DNA from: Ligula intestinalis
Lineage: Eukaryota > Platyhelminthes > Cestoda > Diphyllobothriidea > Diphyllobothriidae
Assembly: GCA_036362985.1 (NCBI GenBank)
Contig: JAYGXS010000006.1
Location: 16,586,443-16,650,442, forward strand
Length of the DNA stretch: 64,000 bases
Reading direction: 5' to 3'
The translations under genes were made by a program, and so were the position numbers. Below the pieces are notes generated by a model, which saw only the letters and a program-made list of their open reading frames with translations, was not told where the DNA came from and made no database searches. This document shows positions 43,565 through 55,129 of this stretch, piece after piece. The number at the start of each line of letters is the position of its first letter. The stretch's first letter is position 1.

Positions 43565-46380
43565 TCTTACGGTGTGAAGTCACCCTATTGCCCGTCAACA
43601 ATTACCCAAACAGCTTGTGGCTCACACGAATGGCATCTGCTCAGAAAATTTCGGCCGTCTTTCTTTGGATGAGTTACGACATGAGAATTGGCGCCATTTC
43701 TCCGCACTGCTCCCGCATGTACGGCATTTTGCGTCCGGAGGAGTCTCCCAATTTTTTCCACGTAATTGCTGTGCTCGCAACTGCATCAGATCCGATAAAT
43801 GACTTAATGTAGTTGTTCCGGTGGCAGTGAATCTGCTGGTCTCATCAAAAAACTTCCAAAGCTTATGCTACAGAGGCAGGACCCCAGTGCATGCACGGTA
43901 GTCGGAGAAAGATCAGGCCAACTGAGGCATGCCCGTATGCATGCTGCCCACACCATGCTTCGAGCAAACGAGACGACCGTCCACACAACGTGGACAGTGG
44001 CTACAGTCAGAAAGGTTCCAGAATGCCCAGGCACACACCATACGCCAAGAATGTTCTAAAAAGTCGAGAACCTTATAAATATTTCGGAGCTCAAAAGCTG
44101 AAAAACCCACAAACTCCGCTGTCATTGTGTGGTTTTGAATAAGGCCATTGCCACCAGAACCACTTTGTTGCCTTCTTCTGCCTACTAGTCGGGTTCGAAC
44201 AACTGGCATATAACAACTGTCGACACAGGTGGGATCCATTTGTTTCATACGGGGTGTACCAACTGATATCCGGTCTGTGTGTGCCACCAACTCCAAGTGA
44301 TATGAGAATGCGGCTGACCGCTTGTGAAATATGTAAAAGCTTACAAGCCACTCCTAAATGGCCATTTTGTTTATTGACTGCTTGGAAGTTCGCTTCTCTA
44401 CCCTAACTTGTATTTCTAAACAGACCTGAAGATGACTATTCTAAAAAGTGTGTTCGCCAAGTTGGACTTCTTCACCGGAAACGGGCAACAATACATACGC
44501 TCGTATTTATGAATTTGCTTGTACAACAGTGCAACCATATTGGCTTGGTGCATGACGAAAATCGTAATAAGTCTGTACCGTAAATATAACAGGTTCAATT
44601 ACGAGGGAAACGAATTAAATGAGTGAGACGACGTACAAACTATGAAACCCAGAGACAGCTGGGAGATATTGAATGAATGAATGTTGAATGATTTATTTCA
44701 AACTCTCAATCGCGTCACAAAATGAGTATTAATATGCAAATAGCAATGAACAATGCTGGGCAGAAGTGGCAGACTGCGTAGTTGGGTCTCTTCAGAACTA
44801 GCAGTAAAGACATAAAACAGAAAAATGGATTACAATTAAGGTATTGTGGGGTTCAGCTGTTTATTGAATCATTATTTGATAGTTGCAAGGCCTAAATTCT
44901 TTACAAATCGTACGTATAGGTAACGATGAATAAGTGGTTTGCACATGGAGCACGCTGCAATGGGATCTTAGTTTAACTGCTCACTTATCCTATTGCACAA
45001 TCGATAATTTTATCTCCATGCGAATTGTCTGGCAAAAAGGAAGCAAGGTTTACGACGGGCCAGTATTCATTACATATTAACTAAGGAATATTATATACTG
45101 AGTGGTTCACCATTTAAAACATTGCGAGTTTTCTAAATTTAGACGGGAAGGCGCCCGATATTAATAATATAATTTTCATAAAGTATGGTGCATCTAATTG
45201 ATTTTTTGAGTAGGTACAACAATATGAGACTTTTGCTAAGAAGCAAACTCATCTGGGTATCCATAACACCCGAATGGCAAGACATGAGTCTACTGCTAGA
45301 GGACAACCACTTATTTCGTCTGATCCTAGTAAGTATTGTCACGAGGTTAGTAAAGCGCGGTTTTTCTGCTTAAACATAAACTGTTTCACAGACTGTTCCT
45401 CTATTAATGCAGCAGACTTCCCTAGCACATTGGCTGGTCAACAATGGATTGCTTCGAGTGAAATTTCTTAAGATAACAGCACCTAAAATACCACCGATGA
45501 TGTCAGTGTGTAGATTCAGTGGATGCTTTTTCGCGGTTATTTCGCAACTATTACACTTTCTTAACATGTATTTGTTCTAAAGCCGACCGCTCAACAATGG
45601 CTAATGGAACACATTCGTTCCGCTCTGCCTTGGGTCCAATATTGTGCTTAGTTATTCGTATTATACTTTCTGCATAGGAAAACGATCTGTTTTGTGACTT
45701 AAGTGCTTATCAGACATGTATGTACCGTTTAGATTGGTTTTATATGGGCTTCTGTCATTTACTTCAAATGCACAGATTGTTTTGATTGTTTCAAATCTCG
45801 ACACCTAATATGGGTTGGCAAATGGATGTGCTGTAAAACAATTTGCGAATGAATTCTGGTTCTCCGTTTGACAGGACGACGTCGTTTGTGTTATGCCCGA
45901 ACAGTGTGGGTGACCTACCCAAAAAATTGAGAATTTTGTGAATTTTTGATGTAATAATACAAAACATGCTTTGCTTTTCTAGTATCTATTGCCAGAGGAA
46001 CATTTGAAACAAGATTTTCATCATATAAAAGAAAGTGTTCACAGACTGTTCCCTATTCATGAGACATACTTCATTGAGCAATTATTATGGTTTGCCTATT
46101 GGTTGGTGCACGATTATTTCGTTTTGCCATATTTTTCCAGCAAAATGATGACTAACTTAGGGCCTATTATCAACTTCATTTCAATAATGGGATGGATGGC
46201 AGAAGGGTAACCAGGGTAGACTTAAGGCATATAGACATATGAGAGTCGAGAATGAAGTCAGTAGTTATGAGTCTGCCCAATGATTTTTTACAATTAATAT
46301 CAACACACTACTAGAATGATTTCAATACGGATTTTTGTTAACATGATTCTGACAGTTAGTTTTCCAGCTAGGGAGCAGAA
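43565..46380. other. no confident gene; several unassigned frames
   Basis: Frames at 43588-43812 (+), 43913-44296 (-), 44091-44351 (-) and 45989-46210 (+) carry no domain I can name. This stretch lies 3' of the FN3 gene exon at 46386-46658 and could be intron or downstream DNA. Confidence 0.4.
45963..46210 (+). other. unassigned open frame, possible exon
   Basis: After a TTTTCTAG acceptor-like site a frame runs YLLPEEHLKQDFHHIKES, then ETYFIEQLLWFAYWLVHDYF and FISIMGWMAEG, with an aromatic-rich, membrane-like centre. A GTAACC donor-like site overlaps its end. I do not recognise the family, and it lies antisense to the FN3 gene. It may be chance. Confidence 0.2.
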
Positions 46381-46385
46381 CATAC

Positions 46386-46658
46386 GTAATTCATCTATTG
46401 ACGTTGTATAGCTAACGCCGGGTTCAATGAGACCTTCGTCGGATAAACGAACTCTTCTTACACTGAATACATATCGGGTGTGAGGATTCAGATGATAAAA
46501 GTTTGCATACGTTTGCTCCGTTTTCTTCTCTGTTATGCCATTTATAAGTACGGCGAACCATGGTGCTGATGCTGTTGACACGCGAGGCGACTTCCAGAAA
46601 AGGCGCACGGAGTCGAGATGTAGACCGGAGACATTGAGTTCGCTTGGACTTACATCAG
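46386..46658 (-). CDS. fibronectin type III domain exon 2
   Basis: A 273-nt exon between a TATGTAG acceptor (46665-46659) and a GTATGT donor (46385-46380), phase 1 at both ends. It encodes one FN3 module: DVSPSELNVSGLHLDSVRLFW, KSPRVSTASAPWFAVLING, the T-x-x-x-F-x-x-LNPHTRYVFSVRRV strand-F core, then PGVSYTTSIDEL. FN3 modules form beta-sandwiches in cell-surface receptors and matrix proteins. One module per symmetric exon is typical of such genes. The parent protein cannot be identified from two modules. Confidence 0.85.
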
Positions 46659-47041
46659 CTACATAGAGAACGCGGAACAAAATAACAGCATAGGAGAAGT
46701 AACTGCGGATAAGAGACTTTAACCATTTACATGATTGATTTAATTTCAAATATAGAACTTGCTCGAAATGATTTGAGATTATGTTCCCACACCGCGGCCA
46801 TTCTCAGGAGGTGCGAATTTCGGATGGACAAGGAACCGAGGTCTACATGGGTTAAGCACTACACGCGTCCGCAGAATATTTGTGTTCATTATAAGAGTAG
46901 GGCAATAATCACCTTCGGGATTAATCATACTTGACCTTGCATTTTAGATTCTTAGATTCTAAGAAAAAAAATATGCTAATTCCTGAAAGCCCAGAATCAG
47001 AAGCGTCCATTTTAGCGTTGTTGGTGTTATGATCGGACGTT

Positions 47042-47059
47042 ACACATACACACACACAC
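47042..47059. repeat. CA microsatellite
   Basis: An ACACATACACACACACACA-type run. Confidence 0.9.
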
Positions 47060-47895
47060 GAGCGAAATCCATCGTAACCCATATAAAGGGTATTATGAAA
47101 AATTACGCATATAACTTGACATACAGTAATGGGCATTTCCGTCGGGGTTTTCCGCACATTGGTTGTAAGTCTTACTTACGTTAAATTGAAAAATAAGTAT
47201 ACAGTTTGAAACGAACTAGTAGCTGTGGTGTTTATTCTTTGTTGTAGGAGCGTCATTTCATCGTTAAAATTGACAGCAATTCATGTCTTGGAAATTGTAT
47301 TCTGAGCAAGTAAGACCAAGTAACCTGTCCTCTTATATATAAACTATTTACTGGATCGTTTGCTGTTAGACGGTAAAAAGACGTTTGTTCATACAAAATC
47401 ACTCAAGGCTTCAGAGGACAATTGTTACCTTGTAAAAATGGCTAACATTTAAATAACTGCGATGTTGTGGCTGAGAGTATCCTCGGATTATAGTTCCATA
47501 AGCCATCATTGCACAAAAAATGTTTAGTATACGGACTGATTTGTAAATAGTCGCGGAGCACTGTATACACTTGATTTGCTTGGTTTTTTGCACACCTATA
47601 TATATGACCACCTACTGTATCTTTTAGCGTTGAGATAAATAAACAAAATCAGACATAATGTAATGTTCATTACGGCATTTGATTCACATATAGCTAAATT
47701 GCATCCAGAAAAATGATACCTGCTTCCAGTAAACCTTACTGGGGCTTTGCAGGGAACGCTAAATGACGTGTGTTAAACATATTCAAAGACATTCTGGTGC
47801 CAAACTCTGAAGACCACTTGATGTTTACAGTTTAAAATCGGAATATGCAATAAACACTACCAAAAAAGGAAAAAGAAGCTAAATATGGTCATTTC

Positions 47896-47961
47896 TGGCT
47901 CGCCAAAGTTTTCAGTCAGCCACATTAAAAACTGTGTTTGAATAACTTCGGGTTCGAATCC
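47896..47961 (+). repeat. possible tRNA-derived SINE head
   Basis: A good B-box GGTTCGAATCC (47951-47961) stands 42 bp after an A-box-like TGGCTCGCCAAAG (47896-47908). No cloverleaf is obvious. Confidence 0.35.
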
Positions 47962-50057
47962 TGCTTCCTTTAACAGCGATTGTTAAATGGATGAAGGTGC
48001 ATCCTTTTTAATCAAGGGCCTCATGTGCGTTGTTTATTCTATGGGTAGTGCAAATATACACTCGGCTTGCAAAAATTACAAAAAAGGGCGTCTAGTTTTG
48101 CTATATGTAATTTTGACCACTAGATATCTTATGAACAGTAGTGAATTTTTACTGTGCTTCCAAGGAAAATAGTACATCCAAGAGTAATCTACATGCTTGC
48201 GAACTTTGTAATTCAAGTAATTGACCCTATGAGGGGTTAAACATGTGATGAGTAAAATAGATTTTATATTTGGCGCAAGGCTGACTATTGTGCGGTCTCC
48301 AGGACTGTCTGACAGTTTGACTTTGGATTGCTGGGTTTTAATGTTTGTTATTTTAGGTCAAATACTTGTGTTTTCTTTGTTTAAATTTGTATCAGGCAAG
48401 CTGATTACTTATACCAGTGCTCATTCTCTATTTAAATGACCTGTTCTCGATAAAGAATCCAGTTTCAATTATGAAACTGGCACATGCTTAGTGAATGTCA
48501 TGTAATAGTTATTTTAACAAATCGGGAATATTGAGCACTCTCAGACTGCAGAGAGTCTGCGCAATGTTCACAATACGTACAGCATTTCATGCAAAGGTCA
48601 TCATAAAAATTGACTTGTTAGTTGAGCATACATCTGGTTAACTTAATTTTATCAAATGACTGGACTTAGTCCTAAAAGGAAATGGGAAATGGGAATAAAT
48701 TTAGCTAAAGATGGAGGAGCCTGATATCGAAACCATGCCCATACTGCTAAGTACGACAGAACTAAACCCTTTATTTTTATGCATTTTTCTATGAGAGAAC
48801 CCGAGAATAAGTAAAAGAAGCTGAAAAAATATCCCTCCCAGAATTGGAACATTTCTTCCGAAGTTGCTCAAATTCAAATGAAGCCAATGTTAAAGAATCA
48901 AACTTATTTTCAGAAATCAGGAATAATTTTAGTTTAAAAAATTAATCTTTGCTACTGTGCGAATTTGTTGTCCCAAAGTGCAGTTAAACCATTTTGATTG
49001 TATTTTTTTTGCCGTATCAGGTATTTCAGACGTATTCAAAACTGTTCATATATTTTCGTGAAGATGAACATAACATTAAATATAATTCAATTGTTATGAT
49101 ATAAATACGAACGTTTTCTGCACAATAATATCCAATTATGCCTAATTAAGAAACGGAAGTAACAAAATAATAACTGTTTCAATATTTTAGTAGAAATTCG
49201 GCTAATCTTCTTTAGATTCATAAGCTAAGAACAAAGCCTGGAAGTAAACTACTTTCGCAGAAATTCTCCAATATAGAGAAAAAAGTGAGTTCTTTCACTT
49301 ACAGCTAAATTCGTTCATTTATTTTCAGGCAAATTTTTAAGGAATTGTCAAAATTCTCAGTTTTCATTTTGACATTTCCTTGAAAAAATGTAACATACGC
49401 AGATATTCACCAGGTCTATATCTAATAAAAGTGCTTTTTGGAGAGGTAACCCGTTTTAGGAATTTATAAAATTTATTTTGTGAATAAAATTATTGAACTT
49501 CTGTTGCGGACGTTCTCTGGGCTCAGAACTGTGTCCCGGTGTTTGAAGGAATTTCTAATAATAGTCTACATGGCCATCGTCATAAGAAATAGTATCCAAA
49601 AACTCATCTATTCGGTAACTGCTTTTAATATGTATCTTATTTTGAAAAGTTTTGAAACAAACGTCAAATTTAATTTGTATTTATGAACAAACACCTGATA
49701 GCACTGAAAACGCTCGAAAACGCATCAGAATTAAACGATCAATCTGCAAATAATTTTACTTAAATAAAGTCATTACGTTTAAAATATATTGACTAAGAAA
49801 AATTCCTTTTTATATAAAGAAAGCGACAAGGTTATCGCTTCAACTTAAGAAAAGAGTTACATGCAATTTTGTATTTTTTAACTAAAAAGACGCGCAGGAC
49901 ATGTATGAGGCAAAATATTTCGCCTGCATTACTTTTTGCTTCTAAATTAAAGGTATTAATTGATAAACTGCTGGCTGACATCTTTTTAACCTCCAAATTT
50001 GACCGTTTACTAAGTGTGTCGAACAATGAATTTGTACAAGGAGGAAGCTGCACGTAC

Positions 50058-50327
50058 CTAAAGAAGGCGTTGATGCAATCACTAAACTCCCATGATGAAG
50101 TACTTCGTCGTCTCGACCAACTGATCTCACGCGAAATGTATATTCCGTGGAGGGCATAAGGTCGTTAATGATAACGTCTGTGGTGTTCGTTTTTTGATTA
50201 AAAACACCATTCACTCATATTTCATAAATAAGATTTTCCGGTCTGGGTACTTTAGGTGGCATCCAGGAGAGCTTAATGGCTGTGGCATCCCATAGAACTG
50301 CCTTAAGTTCACGTGGGTTCATAGAAG
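50058..50327 (-). CDS. fibronectin type III domain exon 1 (with in-frame TGA)
   Basis: A 270-nt phase-1/1 exon, acceptor TTTTATTTAG (50337-50328) and donor GTACGT (50057-50052). It encodes SMNPRELKAVLWDATAIKLSW, PPKVPRPENLIYEI, a TGA (about 50216-50218) where Trp is usual, VNGVFNQKTNTTDVIINDL, MPSTEYTFRVRSVGRDDE and SLVIASTPSL. The FN3 core (strand-B Trp, L-x-P-x-T-x-Y-x-F-x-V-R) is plain. It lies upstream of the exon at 46386-46658 in the same gene and phase. The TGA means an error, a polymorphism or a pseudogene. Confidence 0.85.
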
Positions 50328-50339
50328 CTAAATAAAATA

Positions 50340-53180
50340 TGTGCAAGAGAGTAATGGTTTAATCGAAATATGAGTAACTGGTGTTTCTTTTAACTGATTA
50401 GTTCTTTTTAACAACTTGGCACACAAGTAACTAAATTAAATCCTTCTCACTGCATCATCTTACACGCTTTGCCAACGAGCGGACTCAGCCCATTCATTTC
50501 TTTGGAAATATTTTAAAAACGAACCTCAGGGATATAATACCTGGCTAAATATTGACTAAGTCTATGAAATTGCGTCCATTGCTTTTCTATATTCACCTGA
50601 ATTTTCTAACAGTATTTGGCGCTTAGAACAGGTGTGTGGCATTATATAGATCACAGAAGTCGAAAGTAAAGTAAGGCTTACTTTTTTCAAAAAACATGGA
50701 GTTAGTTATTACTTGCATGTAAATTATTTCGCCGATTTTGATTTCATAAATCTTCAATCTGGTTTATTTAAGTGGTCTCCATGAATTAAATTGACGCATA
50801 CAGCTTACACCGTACCCTCTTGATTAGACTGTGTTAATTGCTAAATATGACTTGATAGACTATAGCCACTTCTTACGTGTAAAAGTATCCGGACATGTAG
50901 GATTGTTTGTAAAGGATTTGCGAACGTATAAATATAGAGGGCTATGAGCTCTTGTTTGCATAACCATCGAGACACCTCAGTGAATTTCACGCAAACAGTA
51001 CCTTTGAAAGTGTAAGTGAACGTGCAGTGAAACTATGGGGTCTGTACAGACGGCAAACACATAAACAGTTCCTCCATTTTGAGTACCCTATGCACCATTC
51101 AAGGTTGAAAAGGATCCTAAAATGTGTTTGCCTTTTACTATTTGCTTTTATTACAGAAAACGCATTCCGTCTGCATTTACTAGGAATCACAATATACTTT
51201 GAGAAATCAACATAACTAAGCACACACCTATGTGTTATCTTGATAACTAGTGTATTTTGTTCCGGGAAACAAAATTTATGATTTGCCTCTGTTTTAAGAC
51301 AGTCAGTGAGCCCAGGTGGCATATATATAAATTTTTTGCAAAACAATTTCAATGACACATTGTGACCGATAGATTATAAGAACTTAAATGGGCCTCGAAA
51401 AGATCCTTAACTATTGCACGGTGAGTTAATCAGCTTTGTTGGCAGCATATTTGCTTTTAATATGGAGAATGCTCTTCATTTTATGGCTGACAATGCATTC
51501 AGAAATTCTGGGTCCAAGTTACAATTCAATAGTTTCAAAAAAGTCTATTTTTAAATCTCCAGAATGGAGAAATAGATGTATTTAATCAAATGCAGTCAGG
51601 TATGCGTCACAAAGCTGTAATACAAGCTTCGATTTGGGGTCCAAATTTTGAGTTTAGCACTTCATGCTTGGATTTCTTATTCGTCAGCAAAGATTATATT
51701 ATAATAGTATGTTCGAAGAGATTATATCTTGCCTTCGAAGTGACAATACTTCTAGCTGCATTTACAAACTACCTTTGAAAACTAAAACATTCCATTAAAT
51801 AACTACTTTTAAATATTTTCAGCCTTTCTGACATCAATTAAAGCCACGATGACATTGGCCTACTTCCTTCAAAGAAAGTGCGAGTCTCTCATCCACGACG
51901 TACACACAATGTATAATTCCCACACATATATAGCAAAAAGTCAATATTTTCAAAATTGATGAGCAATTTCAATGAAAAGGTTCACCCATGCTTTCGTGCC
52001 TCTGACACCAGCTGCTTAAAAGTGGGCTTATAATGCGAAGTTTCCTTCTAGTGGTGGCATTTGATGGCCATCATTGTGTTCATAGCCACTAACAAATCAA
52101 TAATCGTACTGCTGACTCATTTTATGCAAGCAGGTTTTTCATATGTTTTCTAGAAATAATCTAATGAAAATATTTTGTATTTAAAATAAGCATTATATGA
52201 CTACTGAGCGCTTCAACTGGAGGTTCACTGACAAGTTTAAAGCCTCATTAATAACTTTTTAAACTACTAGGCTAAAATACGCAGCAACAGATTATGTTGT
52301 CTGATGAAACAAGACCATCAATATAAAAAATCAGTAACTTCAAATAAATATGTCGTAGAAATCAATTTCTTTGAACCTACGCAAGCAGTGGACGAACACC
52401 AATGTTGTATTTGCGATAAGAAGGATACTAAGACAACGGAAAGGTATCACATGGAAGAGGAATTGTGTCGGAAACCACGAAGGCTTAGAGGTCTAACACA
52501 TGATGTTGACTTTCAAATACGCATCTATATATATCAGTGCAAATGAATGGGGTGGTTTCTAGACACGTGATAGTATGCCTACTGTTTTCTCAATTTGTTT
52601 GAGTAATTTATTTTGTTTATGGTGTGCCTTTTGCCTGCATTGAAGACGCACAGAAACAAAAAACTTATTGGATGTGACAACCAAAAGAATACACCAATTA
52701 AAATTCATTCGACGATGACCAGCTAATTTCACTTGTGACAACGTTGACCATTACATTCAGGCCGCTACTGCCAGATACTGGAAGGCTTTACTGTGTAGGC
52801 GCACTTTTAAGCCGTCGAGAATTAGCAATACTTTAAATTTTTGTTAAGAGCAAAATGGCTTAGGAATGCCGTAAGGAGTATAAACCGACTAAACATTCGA
52901 AAAAAAATTCGGCTAGTTAGAGTAAAAAATAAATCTGAGTCCCAGGAGATAACAAACATAACATTTACGAAAGCCATCATAAAGAATCTACATTGAAAAC
53001 GAAAAGTAAGCATCGTTAAGAAACCGCAAAATAGGTTATAATCAAGGATACAATTTATGGCCATCAAGCACGAAATGAAAACAGAAACCTCTCACAGGCG
53101 GGTGTCTTCATGCCAAATATCAAGGAAAACGGCCACAGGTTTATGACTTCAGTAAAGGTTATGCTTCAGTTAAATATGCG
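50340..53180. other. no recognisable gene
   Basis: Expected to be upstream intron of the FN3 gene. No further FN3 core (Y-x-F-x-V) with splice borders was recognised. Frames at 50987-51358 (-) and 52304-52546 (+) have no known domain. Confidence 0.4.
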
Positions 53181-53184
53181 CATT

Positions 53185-53290
53185 AAGGTACGTTAGGGAC
53201 AAAGTGAGAGTCCAGGTTAATGTTAGTACAAAAAATTAATGAAGGATTTTGATTTGTGTTTGAGTCACAGTTCAGGTTAGGGCAGATAAA
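53185..53290 (-). repeat. degenerate TTAGG-type repeat tract
   Basis: Words such as TACGTTAGGGACA, CCAGGTTAATGTTAG and TTCAGGTTAGGGCAG recur over about 100 bp. It is the same type as 18955-19130 in the opposite orientation. Confidence 0.45.
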
Positions 53291-53714
53291 TATTTACTCA
53301 CCCCAAAATTATGCAGAGGACTACTTTTGATACCTATTTTGGTGTCCTATATAAGGGGTCATTCAAGTAATTGCAACCAAATTATCATAATTAGAACAGT
53401 GAGTACTTTATATTTAGCCTGTCCAGCAAATGCACATGGAAGAGGGTGTAGGGGCTTTGTTTGTTAATATGCGTTCAGCAGTTCTATTCAGAAACAGCAA
53501 AATACAACTAGGAAGCCCGTGTGATATACAGAAGCACGCTGTTGGTCGGCTCTGGTTCCAGCCTGTGCATACATCTATCCGGTAAATTAAATTAGACATA
53601 TATAAGGCAACACGGTGGTGCTAAGACAGATTTCTTACCTGGCAGGCGGATTTCATAGAGGCTGACTCTACGTTTAAGTCACTCATCCCCACTAAGCCAG
53701 AGTGAATATGTAGT

Positions 53715-55110
53715 GCTCATGCAGGAATGTACTTTATTATCTTTACTTGCCCAACCACAAAATCTTCAACGAAATAGTTGGCACGGCGATTTAAAACAGA
53801 TGAAACATGATCTTTATCCTCTTGACTGGGCATCCACACTCCCTGACACTATTAAAGAGACTTGGGAACAATTCAAAGAAATGGTCCACAATCCCATTCC
53901 TAGCCATTGCCCAATCACGAGCAGAAAACTAGAACGGAAGTGACAAAAAGATTTAAGTTGGGAAAGGATCCCCTTTTGATAGAAACCTTGATTTTTCAAC
54001 AGTTAAAAGTTGCGGAGAAATCTGAGTCAGTAGTCTAATCCTCAGAGATCGACAGATCTACGAACATGATCTATTAAACGCTGTGTTGGTTGATCCCAAA
54101 GTCCTTTATCAGGCGGAACACGCGGAACAAGTGTCCTTTTGTTGTATTGCGAACTGTTGAAGGTGCGGAAGCTCAGAGGACAAGGATAACGCTGACCATC
54201 ATTCTCAGTCTTCCGGTCCGTTGTAACGACTGAATTCGATTTTCCCACTCATTTTTGTAGATGAAGCGATACATTTTATTGATACACTACTCATCCTCAA
54301 AGAAATAGTTCAAGCAGTGTTAATCTATTTGAAAAATTTCAGAAGATAAATTGGCGAACATACGTTTGTTTTCGAAAACAAACGTATGTTCGCAAATTTA
54401 TCTTCTGAAATTTTACAATGGGAATATTTGAAAAATCGACCTCTGTAGGCCCCGATGCAATTTTAGCTAAACTACTGAATGGAGAAGCTCCTGAAATGGT
54501 CAAAGCCTTGGCCTTAATAGTTTAGGTTTAATTCGCTACTCGATTCGAAGTCCAATTGGAAGTCCGCAGCGATCCCTCTACGATTCAAGAGCGGGAATTG
54601 GGTGTATCTGGCCTCCTCTTGCGGCAAAAGCATGAAAAAAATCACTAAGAAGGTGTTGATATAGTTCCTTGAGCGGAATAACCTCCTTTGCGATGCCTAG
54701 CACGGCTTTCGAAGTGGTCATTCCTCTGCTTCTAACTTGAACGCTGGACCAAAGCATGTGACGACGGCTAAGTGGTGCATGCCATCTATATTGACTTCAA
54801 AAAGGCCTTCGACAGCGTCCTTCGGCAACGCCTCCTGCATAACCCTGCAGCGTGAGAGTTTACAGGAACCTCTTCCTATGGATCCGAAACTTTTGACAAC
54901 ACGGTTACAACACTCCGGTCGCCAACACTCCGCAGAGGTACCTGTGGGAAGTAGCGTCCCATAGGGCTCAGTTTTCGGTCTCATATTATTCCTTAGTTTC
55001 ATCAACGATTGTGTGGTAGGGACCCAGACTTTGAGTACGCTCCGTTTGCTGACGACATAAAATTGTAAAAAGTTGTCTAAGTACGGCAGATGTAAACCAT
55101 CTCCACGCCA
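53715..55110 (+). mobile_element. LINE-6: decayed LINE ORF2 fragment
   Basis: Pieces in order: QRNSWHGDLKQMKHDLYPLDW and SHCPITSRKL (endonuclease-RT linker, 53760-53940), YEHDLLNAVLVDPKVLYQ (54060-54110), AVLIYLKN interrupted by a palindromic insertion (54333-54414), GPDAILAKLLNGEAPEMVKAL (54450-54510), HAIYIDFKKAFDSVLRQ (54775-54830) and PFADDIKL (55045-55068). The order equals that of LINE-1 ORF2. Many frameshifts. Confidence 0.87.
54333..54414. repeat. 82-bp palindrome made of two fused PLE tails, inserted in LINE-6
   Basis: Arms of 41 bp pair with a single mismatch about a TTC/GAA centre (54373/54374). Each arm equals the sequence that follows the hammerhead-like CGAAAA core in the PLE tail at 33302-33337. 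A 12-bp direct repeat TATTTGAAAAAT flanks the insertion (54326-54337 and 54425-54436), and removing the insert plus one repeat restores LINE continuity. Confidence 0.9.
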
Positions 55111-55129
55111 ATACACTGGCTTGTACCAT

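Larger units (their letters stand above)
46665..50055. other. intron of the FN3 gene, no element recognised
   Basis: AT-rich. It holds a CA microsatellite (47042-47059) and a possible tRNA-like head (47896-47961). Other open frames are short and without motifs. Confidence 0.5.

Noticed and set aside
43865..44351. mutually overlapping frames on both strands near 44 kb
   Set aside because: They are shadows of each other and none has a domain.
47951..47961. functional tRNA gene
   Set aside because: A good B-box but no cloverleaf or acceptor stem pairing visible; kept only as a possible SINE head.
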